64,000 bases of DNA from positions 4,471,501 to 4,535,500 of the forward strand of contig NC_133289.1 in the NCBI RefSeq assembly GCF_005239225.2, written 5' to 3'. Of the stretch, positions 12,801 through 23,836 are shown one piece after another. Within the stretch, counting starts at the first letter, position 1; every line of letters starts with the position of its first letter. The DNA is from Populus alba (taxonomy: Eukaryota; Streptophyta; Magnoliopsida; Malpighiales; Salicaceae). Position numbers and translations under genes: made by a program. Under the pieces are notes generated by a model. It had not been told where the DNA came from and searched no databases. It worked only from the letters and a program-made list of their open reading frames with translations.

Positions 12801-13977
12801 AAAAAACTAAAACAATTACAATACCTAAATAACTGCTAAAAATCTCCCAGGCCAATTATCTAATGACAAATGGCTGCGTGGGTTTTCAACATCTGGTATG
12901 ATCAGCCATTCAAAAAAGTAAAAACCCCTCTTCTCATGGCCCCAAAAAAAAAAAAAAATTAAAACCCAGCTCATTCCGGAATCAGCCCATTTTATAGCGT
13001 TTACATCAGAGGCCTTAGATTGGTTTGCTTTCATTAGGGTTACAAGCCCAATTCTAGGCCCACGAAACTAACAGAAAACGAGGAAGCCCCAGCGCAACAA
13101 TCCTTCAAAACAAACTCATTTGGAAAAGTATATCCAAAATACGAGTCTCCCATAGGGAGACTGCCATGAACACGAGCAAAATTACGAATTATTAAGAGAT
13201 GTCCTGCACCCATTGTACTTTCAGACATGCTGCATCCTTCTAATAATTAACAACAAACTACATAAAAACATATTTACTAAGTCTAACCAAACAGTAAATG
13301 CAGAAGTTGGGAATGAAAAATCACTTTATTGCAGGTGAGCCAAGGCACAAACTCGCCGCTGGGAGCAACTATATCCAGGCTGATGTTCAGCAACTGGCCA
13401 TGCTAATTTGTAAGGCAAAAGCAGACCCTGTTAAGAGAAGCAGCGGCAAGGAAAGAGTAAGAACTGGAATAAGAACTGTCGGCAACAGAATCGAACATAA
13501 AACAAGACAAAGAAAATTCCTTTTTCTGTATTTTCTCAATCCCAACCAGATGAATATGGCAGATAAAAACATCTAGTAGAATCATTAACCAAAGGAATGA
13601 TCCAATAAACTCAAAAACCTTGCTCACACTCCATCAGAGTAGCCAAAAAGAGTGTAGGTAGAAAGAAACAACACAAAGGATGAGGGGTCAGCCTGTGAAT
13701 GGCATTTGAAACTTCAAGGCAAGTAGTAGTTGCATTTCTGGATTATTTAAAAATCAAGCCAATTGCAAGTTCTTGCTTCCCATAAACAGTTGAGGGAAGG
13801 GGAAAAAAATTGATTAAGAATGAATATGTGGTGGAACATTGGCTATAAGAAATTAACTGAGAAAAGGTATATCTTGATGCATACCAATTTTATTTTCCTA
13901 TCTCCAATAAAGATATTCTCCAAGATGGCTATCCCCTTAAGAATAATAATTCTCCAAAGGCCCATCACCCACAAATG

Positions 13978-14033
<56 letters not shown>

Positions 14034-14100
14034 GAAAATTCTCTAACAAGCTTCATTAATTAATTCTAATTTCTAATTAGTGATAACTCTGGTTCACTCA
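12801..14100. other. Moderate-GC stretch, possible 3'-UTR exon territory
   Basis: About 12830-13800 is less AT-rich than its surroundings, but no frame shows a known domain. It lies downstream (minus strand) of the ESSS gene, whose stop codon is followed 13 bases later by a strong donor, so part of it could be the distal 3'-UTR exon of that gene. A (TA)n microsatellite sits at about 13979-14031. Confidence 0.3.
13979..14031. repeat. (TA)n microsatellite
   Basis: An uninterrupted alternating TA tract of about 52 bases; the AT-biased reading frames over it are artefacts. Confidence 0.95.
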
Positions 14101-14109
14101 ACATGGACA

Positions 14110-14890
14110 ACTTCTACTCTAGTTAAGATGTTTTCCATATATGTGGCCATGTGCCACACATATCCTATCACAATGCTAGTATGCTACCAGTCCACTTACA
14201 TGTCCATATTCTATAAGCTACAATATTCATTTTCCTCTGTTCTGCAACGGGTAATGTCTATCACCTCAAGGTCCTCAACAATTAATTATGCATCTCCATG
14301 TCCATTTTCCCCACACGCTCTGCCAATTAACCCTAATAATTGAATAGAATTGAGGTTCATCTCTGGTTTATTCTTAGAAATACTATGAAGATCAAGCATC
14401 GAGGACAACCATTTCACAATGCTTCATACCACAGCACATCCATGAACCTCTTTACCTCCTATGCAACCATCCCCATAAAAACTACACACCTTCCTATATT
14501 TCCATTCACTTTCATTTTTGAACAGGCACCATGTACACACTTTGAATGCAATAATCATGTCCAAATAGACTCCTATGCTATCACATAATTTCATTCCTCA
14601 AAAGCCAAACCATCAAAAAACACAAAATAGGACAACAAATAATATCACGCCACCCACTAAAGCATGGTGGGTGCAAATAGGACCTAGTCGTCTCTTCAGT
14701 GTGCTACATCACAAAACCTTATCCTACCTTTGTTTTAACAACAAGTATGTACATGCAGAGCAAGATAGACATACCAAAGCAAACAGAAAACAACACATGC
14801 AACTAGGTGGATCAAACTTCAGGTCCAAGTTGTTTAAAAATTTTCCACTTTAAAACCGTGCATCAATATTTTGCACTATAAAGAACTAGC
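14110..14890. repeat. Left copy of a diverged ~0.7-kb direct duplication
   Basis: Landmarks match the copy ~1.2 kb to the right in the same order: CAGTCCACTTACATGTCCAT (14189) with TGTCCACCTACATACACAGCC (15429); ACATCCATGAACCTC with CCATCCATGAACCTTG; CTACCTTTGTTTT with CTACCTTTGTTTTTG; CTTCAGGTCCAAGTTG with CTCCAGGTCCAAGTTG. The offset stays between about 1205 and 1240 bases. No coding sequence is recognisable. Old LTRs or a simple tandem duplication would both fit. Confidence 0.5.
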
Positions 14891-15389
14891 CAGAGCCTTT
14901 AAACAACAATTCTAACACAGAATATGATAATGATACACTTCCTAACATACTATTACCACTATTACCATCACAAACAACTAACAAGCAAGATGCACAAGAC
15001 CTGGAAATTGAACAGCCTAGCAGGAGGCAGCTAATATACAGATGGAGCTCATCAAAGCCCAAACAAATCCAACTCAAGCTACCAAGCAACTACTAAGCAC
15101 AAAACAACAATTAAATCACTACACAAAGAAAAACAAAAGAAGGAAGAAACCTTTTATTTGATGCAAACAAAGGTCAAACATTGAAAGAAAAACTATCTAA
15201 AGCTGTAGTACTAATAAAGCTTCAAAGAAGCCCAATATTTTAAACTTAATAATTTTAAAATAACAAATCAAAATATTAGAAGAAACTGAATTGTATAAGT
15301 TAAGAAAACCATGATCGAACAAAACCAAAGCTATCACTCAACTACAAACAACTAGATTTCATGCTAAAAAAAAGATATTAATTGTGTCA

Positions 15390-16100
15390 TTCACCATAGT
15401 GTGTTATCATATACCGCAACACTGCTACTTGTCCACCTACATACACAGCCATCTCTAATAAATAGCATCCCAGTTTTACTATCCACCTCTGACGATGCTA
15501 CAATTCTCAGTAGCCATTCTTTCAAACAGTTCAGCCAGTCAATCCTACTAAATGGATGCAGTTGCTTCTTCCACAAATGCTTAATCTCTATTATGCAGTG
15601 AGAAACCCAAATTTAAGCAGAACTTTATCATGCAACGCACCTCCATGACACTGTCTTGGCACACCCCCATCCATGAACCTTGCCTACCAAGGCAACTATC
15701 CCATTATATATCATTCATTTCCCTATAACACTCTTAATGCGTCAATTCTCCAACTGACTTCTTGAACAATCCTAACAGTTTGAACTCATGCTGCCAAACT
15801 AGACAGCACCAAAAAGAACAAATAAAGATGCAACATATCTCAGAACATAAAGCTTGCTAGGTACTAACGAAAACACATTAGTCCACCTTCCTCACAAAAC
15901 TATAAACCTACATTCTCTCAAGTGACCCCCCTCGCTACCTTTGTTTTTGTAGAAGCATTCGAATGCACATCAAGAATCCAATATACTCACATCAAAAAAT
16001 GATTATATGCATCCTTTGCATGCGGAGCTCCAGGTCCAAGTTGCATTACATAATTTCCACAATAGCATATTTACATTTCTGCCACACAGTAATGAAACAC
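15390..16100. repeat. Right copy of the diverged direct duplication
   Basis: This is the partner of the segment at 14110-14890, sharing its ordered landmarks. The ~500 bp between the copies are A-rich and non-coding. No TG...CA termini, primer-binding site or polypurine tract could be placed with confidence, so an LTR origin is not established. Confidence 0.5.
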
Positions 16101-16699
16101 CTAATGCCTATATATTATACAGCAACCATGAATTTTCTGACATACTAGAACAACATGTCTTTAGCATCCCAAGTCCTAAATCCTGACCTGACCATCACTG
16201 AGTCAGGAAGACTCATAATATCTCAAGCATCTAATACACAGAAAACATCACAGAAGACTTCTGGATAATCATATCATTTAATCACATTGGTATTTAGCTA
16301 ATTCAAATTTAGTGAACCAGTTCATCTAGGAACTGTAAGCTAAAACCAACATATAGTCAAAAAAAAAAAAAACCATTTAAAATTACGAGCAACAAATTCC
16401 AAGCTGCTAATAAAACAATGAATCAACAATTCTCATCAGCAAACAAACACAGTATTAAGTCATTTAACATGATTAAATCTCAAATTCAAAGAAAAGAAAG
16501 CGCATCCACACAGCCAATTCAATTCACATATTAGCTGAAAAGAAAATTACAAAACTACCATAAACATTAACCAAAAAAAAAAATTATGCAAATTCCAAAA
16601 GACAGTCAATCAGTCAGTCGGTCAAAAAACCTTTTAATCTGACTACACATTATTATCAACAACCCCAACAAAAACCCACGAAAGTTTCGCAAAAAACAA

Positions 16700-16706
16700 A
16701 CATACC
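16700..16706 (-). other. Splice donor just after the ESSS stop codon
   Basis: Thirteen bases after the TGA, the minus strand reads GATCTGG|GTATGTTTG, a strong plant donor. This implies an intron in the 3' UTR. The junction is close enough to the stop not to be an expected trigger for nonsense-mediated decay. The acceptor was not located. Confidence 0.4.
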
Positions 16707-16719
16707 CAGATCTCCAATT

Positions 16720-17058
16720 TCACTCAGAATCAGCAGAACCGGAGAGGCCCAACTTCTCCGTCTCGAGTCGTTCAAGTGCTTTCTGATGAGCCCAAGTTTC
16801 AATAGTGAGATCAGGCTTAGCGTTGAGACCAACACCAAGGATCACAATCGTTAAGAAGCTAGTGATGTAGCAAGGCAACTCCCAGTCTTCCCATTTACGA
16901 GGCTGTCCAGGTGGTAGTGGGGTCCGATTGAATAAGTAACCTTTCGGTTGTTCCTCGTGTCCCGGCGATGTCCATCTCCCAGATGATGCTCCGCCGCGGG
17001 TTCTGAGGGCGGAGGAGATTCGGTGGCGGAGCATGGAAGATGCCGTCGTGAAGGGCAT
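16720..17058 (-). CDS. Complex I ESSS subunit (NDUFB11-like), mitochondrial
   Basis: A single-exon frame of 112 aa. It matches the plant ESSS subunit of mitochondrial NADH:ubiquinone oxidoreductase (Arabidopsis At2g42310/At3g57785 type, about 110-115 aa). The N-terminus is basic, hydroxylated and lacks acidic residues (MPFTTASSMLRHRISSALRT), as expected for a presequence or matrix-facing tail. A proline-rich stretch with GYLFNRTPLPPGQPRKWEDW follows, then one membrane segment (residues ~63-78, CYITSFLTIVILGVGL) and an acidic helical tail ending SADSE. An upstream in-frame ATG at 17100 would add 14 residues, but MPF fits the family length and start. It is an accessory subunit of the membrane arm and has no catalytic residues. 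Confidence 0.9.
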   Translation of the reverse strand: MPFTTASSMLRHRISSALRTRGGASSGRWTSPGHEEQPKGYLFNRTPLPPGQPRKWEDWELPCYITSFLTIVILGVGLNAKPDLTIETWAHQKALERLETEKLGLSGSADSE

Positions 17059-17159
17059 TGTTTTTGGGTTTTCTGAGAGAGGTGTGTGAAGAACGTCCAC
17101 AGAAGAGAGTGTGGTTAATGCGAGAAGTCTGTTTTGAAGGTATTTTGGGAATAAGGCAA

Positions 17160-18540
17160 AACAGCGTCGTTTTTCAGTCTGATTGTGTTTATTTCTTTTA
17201 ACATTTTTAATTGGAAAATTATAAAATGGAAATTAATATAAATTTAATTATTATTAATTAAAAATAAAATAAAAGGGATTTTTCTTTTATTATACATCGC
17301 CTCATAAAATATTATTTATTTCAATAGTATTTTTTTTTCCTTTTATTTTTATATTTTTAAATTTATATTTCTATTTTGAATTTTATATTTTAAGATTTGA
17401 TTTATTAAAAATTAAACTTCATAATTTATTGTGATTTGTTTTATATATGGTTAGTTTAGTTTCATAACTCGTATTACGAGTTTAACGAATTAACTTAGTT
17501 GACTTAGGTTTTTTTTTCCTTTAACATTAGATTAATTAGGAATTCAACTTCTTGGTTTATTTTAATCTGTTTTTTATGAGATTATCTTAGTCTCATAACT
17601 CAAGTCGTGGGTCTGGCAAATTAACTTAATTGACTCAGAGTTTTTTTTTTAATTGACATTTTTTTTAAAAATTTTATTCTTTAGTATTGGATTGATTAGT
17701 AATTAGGTTTCATGATTTATTTTTTTATGATGTTATCCTAATCTTATGACTAGAGTCACATGTTTTGTAGGTTAACCTGGATAGACTTAGATCATTTTAT
17801 AGTATTTGTTTTTAAATTGATTTTTTTTTCAATTTCATCCTTCAACAATGAGTTTATTGAAAATTGAGTTTCATAATTTATTTTGATTTGCTTTAAATAG
17901 GGTTATCACAGTCTCTTGATCTTGATCGCAGGTTTCGTAGGTTAAGCCATGTTAGCTCAAGTCATTTTTTCTCTTTTTTTTATAAGAGATTATCTCAATT
18001 TTATTATTCAAGTCAAAGGTTTGAAAGGTTAACTCAAGTTGATTTTTTTTGTTTTTTTATTATATTTTTTCAATTTTACTTTTTAACATTGAGTTGATTA
18101 AGAATTGAGTTTCATCAATTGTTTTAATTTGTTTTATATAAGTTATCATAGTCTTATAATTCAGGTTGCAGATTGGTTAAGTTAATATAGATTGGTCCAA
18201 ATCAATCCAATATATTGTTCTTTCAATATTTTTTTTTTTTAAAAAAAATATTAATTTTTATGAGTCAAATTATATTTTTACTGGTCATTTGAGTTGTTTT
18301 CTGCCCTATATTAATTAGGTCACATTATATTAATCTCCTCATTATTTAAATGTTTTTTCTAAAAAAAAATATTAACAAAATCTGAATATTTCTTTTATAT
18401 GTTAAAAATACTGATTTAACTCGAAACATATAGTGTGAAAAACGACATAATCATCTCTATAGTTATTTTGAATGTAGGCCAACCAACCCCTTTTAAATTT
18501 CACAGCCTTTCTCTATTACACATTTTATTTTATATTTAGT
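17160..18540. repeat. T-rich tandem-like repeat array, left
   Basis: An imperfect unit of roughly 130-165 bases recurs about six times. Each unit has a T-run, then ATTTCATC.TT.AA.ATTGGATTGATTA..AATT, then GTTTCATGATTTATTTTGATTTG, then TTATCTTAGTCTCATGACTC, then AGGTTTNGTAGGTTAACTTAGTTGACTNAG. Landmark 'gttaac/attaac-tt-gac' hits fall near 17500, 17618, 17768, 17936, 18027 and 18175. The same unit forms a second array at 19.8-20.3 kb. No protein is encoded. Confidence 0.6.
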
Positions 18541-19485
18541 CTAGAAGCCAATGCCAGCTTCTCATTAGCAGTATTTTTCTACTTGCTCCTCATCCATACC
18601 ATATAAAACGCAACTCTGGTCATCAGAAACATATCCAGCTTCCTTGAATTTCACCAAGAATTCCTTTACCTTCGAAAATACCTCTTCTCTCCAAGGATGG
18701 GACAGGTCACTTGCATAAAAAGGATGAAGGGTTTGATCATCTTCAATCCAGCTTCTTCCAGTCTCCTCCATCACAGCTTGCCTTCTCCATCATCAACTCC
18801 CTCACATTCCTCACATCTTCCATCCTCCTTGCAGAGGCATATGAATTTGAAGGAATGGCACAGTTCCCAGCATTTTTCAGGCCCTATTTCTACCGTATGG
18901 CGACCCACAAATTCATCAAAATTAGTGTTTGAATGGACTCTACAAGCACTAAAAGCGAACCCCAAATAGCAGCGGTAGGGTTCAAAAGGCATCTTTTTGA
19001 TAAAAGCAAAAGCACTCGGCCAGCACGCGCCCAAGCAAGTCAACTACTCACCCATAATGCTCAATCTCTGCTTCGACCTCATCGTTCCCCTCCACCATCT
19101 CATCAAAGATTTCCAGCCCTTTATCTTCCAATCCTCCATGGCTGTAGCCAGATATATAGAACAGCCAGAAAAGTGACACTGTCAGGTTTGACTTTACTTT
19201 CTTCTTCCATCAATTTGAAAAGTTCGAGCACCTGATCTTTCCCGCAAGCATTGCATTCCATGAAATAACAGTTCTCTCAGGCATGCTATTAAAGATCTTT
19301 CTTGAGAAGTTAAGGTTTCCACATTTTGAGTGCATATCAATCAGAGAATTCTGTAGATCTACGTACGTAAAAGGGCAATTCACATCTAAGCACATGGCTG
19401 TGAACTTGTTTGCCATATGATGCAATGTAGAAAGCCCAGAAAGTGCACTGGACACGCTAGCGTAGGTAACATAAGCCCTTAATTA
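18540..19485 (-). pseudogene. Pentatricopeptide-repeat (PPR) protein pseudogene, E-type 3' part
   Basis: Fragments in shifting frames on the minus strand form one collinear protein relic: a PPR unit (LQNSLIDMHSKCGNLNFSRK, then FNSMPERTVISWNAML), LFKLMEEE..KVKPDSVTFLAVL, then after a frame change HGGLEDKGLEIFDEMVEG, a premature TGA next to VVDLLG, FIKKMPFEP, GACRVHSNTN, and finally GRSWIEDDQTLHPFYASDLS, HPWREEVFSKVKEF and CVLYGMDEEQ. These are the E/E+ motifs that follow PPR tracts in organelle RNA-editing factors; At3g13770-type proteins are the closest I recall. The 5' part is missing and the 3' end stops just past a further frameshift. Intact relatives are one long exon of more than 600 codons. 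The relic is non-functional and lies exactly between two copies of the T-rich repeat array. Confidence 0.85.
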
Positions 19486-19779
19486 CGTTTGAGGTTTTCT
19501 TTTCTTTCTTTCTTTCTTTTTTGACATCTTATGTTTAAGGTTTACAAATCTTGAAGAGCAGCAAAGTAAAATGGTGCTATTTGAAAGGATAAAATGTGTT
19601 CAGCCCTCTAAACTACTGGTTGAAGTACGATCAGTCCCTAAACAAATTATTAGGAAAGGTAGTCCTTGAACAAAATTTGGCATTTAATCACATTCCTTGT
19701 TATCTAAAACTATATATGATTAACTATGAACTAAAAAAAGAGTTCCTCCTCCTCACGGAATATTATTTTTTGAAATGGT
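19486..19779. other. AT-rich spacer beside the PPR relic
   Basis: A short AT-rich stretch with a CTTT run at 19500-19520. No gene and no recognisable repeat. Confidence 0.5.
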
Positions 19780-20335
19780 ATTTTGTCTTCTTTTTTTTTC
19801 TAATTAATGTTTTTTTTATAATTTTATTTTTTAATATTAAATTTATTTTTTATTAAGTTATTATACTCTGATCATAACATGGATAGCATGTTTAAGAGGT
19901 TAATCTAATTTGACGAGTTAATCCTATTGACTCGAGTTTTTTTAATTAACTTTTTTTTTTCTAATTTCATCCTTTAATATTGGGTTGATTGGAAATTAGA
20001 CTTCATGATTTGTTTTATTTACTTTCTATCATATTATTTTGACTTTATGACTCGGGAATAATGCTTATAGGGTTAACCCGAATAGACTCGAGTTGTCTTT
20101 TTAATTGATTTTTTTCTTCAATTTCATTATTCAACACTTGGTCGATTGAAAATTAAGTTTTATAATATGTTTTTATTTATTTTATATAAGGATATCTTGG
20201 TCTCATGATCAAAGTAGCTGGTTTTTGACATTTTAACCACAATTAAATTTATTTTTTTTTTACTTTTTTTTTTAGAAATTTTTTTGATTTTATAATTCAA
20301 GTTATAGGTCATTTAACATTGAATTTTGTTTTTAT
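19780..20335. repeat. T-rich tandem-like repeat array, right
   Basis: About three units of the repeat seen at 17.2-18.5 kb, in the same orientation. Landmarks are GAGGTTAATCTAATTTGACG (19890), AGGGTTAACCCGAATAGACT (20071) and a degraded copy near 20225, each preceded by TTTCATGATTTGTTTT-like sequence. Confidence 0.6.
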
Positions 20336-20592
20336 TGGCCTGTTACCATCTCATTACCAGGTTAGATATCACCCTCTTTTGAACTCAGTATCGCAGACAG
20401 GTTGTCACATAAATAATAGGCTCTGCTCTCCCCACCATGACGGGTCATAGTATCTTGTGCTAATGATTATGTTTAAGAAGGTGATGTGACTTACATTTCC
20501 TGCAAAATAATTGGCAATCCTGTAAGAGTTAGAATAACTAACAATCCAGCAACGTTCCTCATTTGTTACCGGAAATCATCTTGACGAAGGTG

Positions 20593-21724
20593 GTGTTTGG
20601 CAATGTGGCTGCGATGAGGTTCACCCTCAGCCACACATTTTAACGTTTGGTAAAGGAAACAAACTTGATTTTAGATGGTAGGGTCCACTAATTTTTGCTG
20701 CGCAGCCGTAGAATTTGAGAAGCAGCATTTTGCTGCTTCTCGTGGCTACTTTTAAGAACAGTGGAGCATGGCTTCACTGTTGAAATACTTCGCAACAGGT
20801 CCTACGTAGATGCCCGGCAGCTTCAACAATTCTTCGAAAGGAGGCAGCCTTCTTTGTTAGCATCGAGTTCACTCGTCACAATGTTCCTTATTCTTTGATT
20901 TTTTTTTTTTTTTTTGAAAACTAGCGAGAAAAGTTTAGATTTTTTTTATAAAAACAAAAACAATGAGAAAAGTTTAGTTTTTTTCCCCAGAAAAACCAGT
21001 GTTGTTAATCGTGAACAATATTTTTTTTTAAAAAAATTAGTTTAAGGTGAATTAAATTTACTCGTATTGTAATCTGAATTTTATTCCTGATAATATTTTG
21101 CCTAATTTTATTGCAAGCTCAAAAAATCATATGGAAACTGTAGTTCTTATCGAATGACTTTTGTACGTAATGAAATTGTAAATTTTTTTTAAAAAATTGT
21201 GTTTAATATTATTTAACAACACTACATAAATTAGAACGATATCGCATGATGACGTAACATTTGTGGAATTTGATCGCAATTCCAATAATAAAGATATCAC
21301 AATCTTTATTATTTAATAACACTACATAAATTAAAAAAATTAGTTTTTGTTGTTGCGCGCTTAAAAAATCATGGAAAATATAGTCCTTGTTGGATAGATT
21401 TCGTATGTAATTACATTGCACATAGTTTAATGGAATAATAAAAAATATTTGATATCAATATTATTTATTTCATGATGTAATAACAATAGTTAAATCTACA
21501 ATATTTAAATTAAAAATAATATATATATATTAATTATTTTATAACCTCAATTTAAAAAGCATTTTTTTAACCAAACACATAAAACTACTTTTTGTTCAAC
21601 CTTAATTTCAATCACAGTTTTAACCAAACATATATTTTTTCAAACCATTCTCAACTAAAAATATTTTTTATAAAAACATTTTTTTTAAAATCACAACCAC
21701 AATTGCAACCACAATACCAAACAC
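20593..21724. mobile_element. Non-autonomous DNA transposon with GTGTTTGG termini, ~1.13 kb
   Basis: The left end reads GTGTTTGGCAATGTGGCTGC. The reverse complement of the right end reads GTGTTTGGTATTGTGGTTGC, so the terminal inverted repeats agree at 17 of these 20 positions. The interior has no transposase. It contains a short direct duplication (ATTTAA(C/T)AACACTACATAAATTA at 21211 and 21311) and a second repeated segment (AAAAAATCAT.GGAAA.T.TAGT at about 21121 and 21362). The termini resemble those of the ~200-bp MITE family at 30.1 and 61.3 kb, so it may be a longer member of the same group. No clear target-site duplication was seen. Confidence 0.6.
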
Positions 21725-22075
21725 ACCCGAACAGGCTTTGCAGTTGAGCTTTCATCTGTCAACAGGACAGTACTTTAATTTAGGTGGCCATCAAATGTAG
21801 GGATTGTCACATCAACTAGCCACAGCTCACTTGAGATATAGCAGGGATGAATTCAAATTATCAGACAACAATATTTCACCATCAAGGACAAGGGTACGAT
21901 CAGTATTGTTAATTGAACTCAGGTCCCAATTACAGCCAAAACATAGCTAGTGTCTCAGTCCATTTCATTCGCGGCCATGGTTTTTTTAATTTGGTAGACA
22001 GACAGACGTCATCCACTCCATATAGCATATCTGATAAACCAGTCAAAAATCTATACAGGTATAATTCCGAGGAGT

Positions 22076-22252
22076 GTTAATTAATTGGTCAGATTTTAGA
22101 TTTGATTTTTAAAGATTATCAATTCGAATTTCATAAATTTTATAAATCATTGGAGACTTACATGGTCGTTAATTTTAAAATCTGTAAAATTAGTTAAAGT
22201 ACATATAAATTAGTTCAAATACCCATAATAATAATAATAATAATAAAAAAGA
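22076..22252 (+). mobile_element. Salicaceae-type tRNA-derived SINE
   Basis: The head contains TTAATTGGTCAGATTTT (box A-like) and CAATTCGAATTTC (box B-like). The body carries CATTGGAGACTTACATGGTC followed by GTTAATTTTAAA, and the 3' end is ATACCC followed by (ATA)7-like repeats and an A run. The order matches the minus-strand copy near 9.9 kb and the 3' fragment near 60.6 kb. The element is full length but heavily TA-converted. Confidence 0.65.
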
Positions 22253-23224
22253 ATAATCAAACACACCAAAGATAACCGTATCAAATTGATAACATATAGC
22301 GAATCAGCGTAGGTTTTCCTTTCCTTGGAGAACATATTCTCCTCAAAATGATCACTTGATCAACTTTAAGAAGTCCGGGTACCAAAAAGGATTTTCCATA
22401 TCTACATCCTGCGAGAATGGAATCCTTGTATAATAAAAAGTCTACTTTTCTTAAGATAAAAGGATGGAAGATACAAAAATAGTGGCAGCAAGGTAACTAT
22501 GTCAAAAAAAGGACATTAATTGAAGTTTTTGTCATCAACGAAAAATGAGCATGGTTTGTTAACCATAACAAAATAATCCTCTAACAAATTAATTGCAAGA
22601 TGATCCTCTTACATATTTTATTGAAAATACTGTAACGTAAATCCAAGTCCATGGCATTTTCTTTTCTATGGGAGAGTATTATAGCATGAAAGAGAGGTTG
22701 TCTTCTCTTTTACTAGAGTAATTTGATATCGAAACATTGCCGTTTTTACATCCAATGAACCCAGGAAGACATGGCCTCCTCTCATCCCCCAAGCAAGCTC
22801 CGGTGGAATTCCAACTCACCGTCACATTCTTTCTTTTGTTAAACCTCTTCACAAACTTTAATCATTGACCATCACCAACCCTACATCTGACTTCTTTTTT
22901 AATGAAATACGAAAAATTTATTAACCAAAATGTTTTAACATTAAGAAACTGCTCAAAACACACGGAAGAAAGCCTATTACATGCATTGAAAATATTATTG
23001 CATTCAATTTGTAAGCGCCAAGGTTGCATAATATTTTTTTCCTTAAATCCAAATAATAATATTGTAAAAATCTCTGTAGAAGCATTCCTTTGGGATCTTT
23101 TGTGGGTTTCTTGAGCTTTGCTTTCGACTGATAACTCTTTCTGTTGTTTTGGTCTATATGCAGCTTCTATTTTCAAGGAAAAAAAACGCTATATACAACT
23201 TGTATTTTATATTAATAGTAAATC

Positions 23225-23370
23225 TTGTTTTTCAAAAATATATATATATATTAAAATAATATTTTTTTATTTTTAAAATTTATTTTTAATATCAGTATAT
23301 CAAAACAATAAAAAAAACACAAAAATAATTACTTTAAAATAAAAAAAAATAATCAGAAAATTATGAAACA
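23225..23370. repeat. AT-rich MITE-like repeat, partial
   Basis: Core TTTATTTTTAATATCAGTATATCAAAACAAT belongs to the interspersed AT-rich family. Terminal repeats are not visible. Confidence 0.4.
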
Positions 23371-23836
23371 ATGGTTGGGTCAGCCGCTGCTCCAAACATT
23401 CCATATAAAATCATGAACTGAAGTGTTTGCTACTTCAAGTTCTGATTTTTGGGGCTGGTAAAACTCAAATGGATCCTGAAACTTGCAGCGTGAAAACCTT
23501 ACAAAGAGAAGAATTTAGGAGGAAAATTAAGATGCGGTAAAAGGTGGCGGCTTTCATAATAGTTAACCGATCATTGTTCGTTTCTACAATATGAATCACC
23601 AATCATGTCGCACATGAAGCATTGGATTGAATGACTCTCAAATGAGTTAGTATAGATATATGTATGTAGTAAATCATATATCGATTTATAACTATACAAG
23701 AGATACGAGCTGAAATTTCTCATCCCCAGCTAGAGAATTCTGGATTTCCAACTGAAGACATGGAAAACCAGATTAAATGTTTGAGGCCTCCTTTCCATTT
23801 CCTGCTAACTGCTAATATTGATATATACAGTACTAG

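Noticed and set aside
13298..13576. 92-codon frame (plus) and overlapping 61/74-codon frames (minus)
   Set aside because: No recognisable protein. The segment is more likely UTR or intergenic DNA.
22862..23176. Possible LINE zinc-finger remnant
   Set aside because: The plus-strand peptide has a Cys-His-like string (NCSKHTEESLLHAL) faintly like the C-terminal domain of plant LINE reverse transcriptases, but nothing else supports a LINE.
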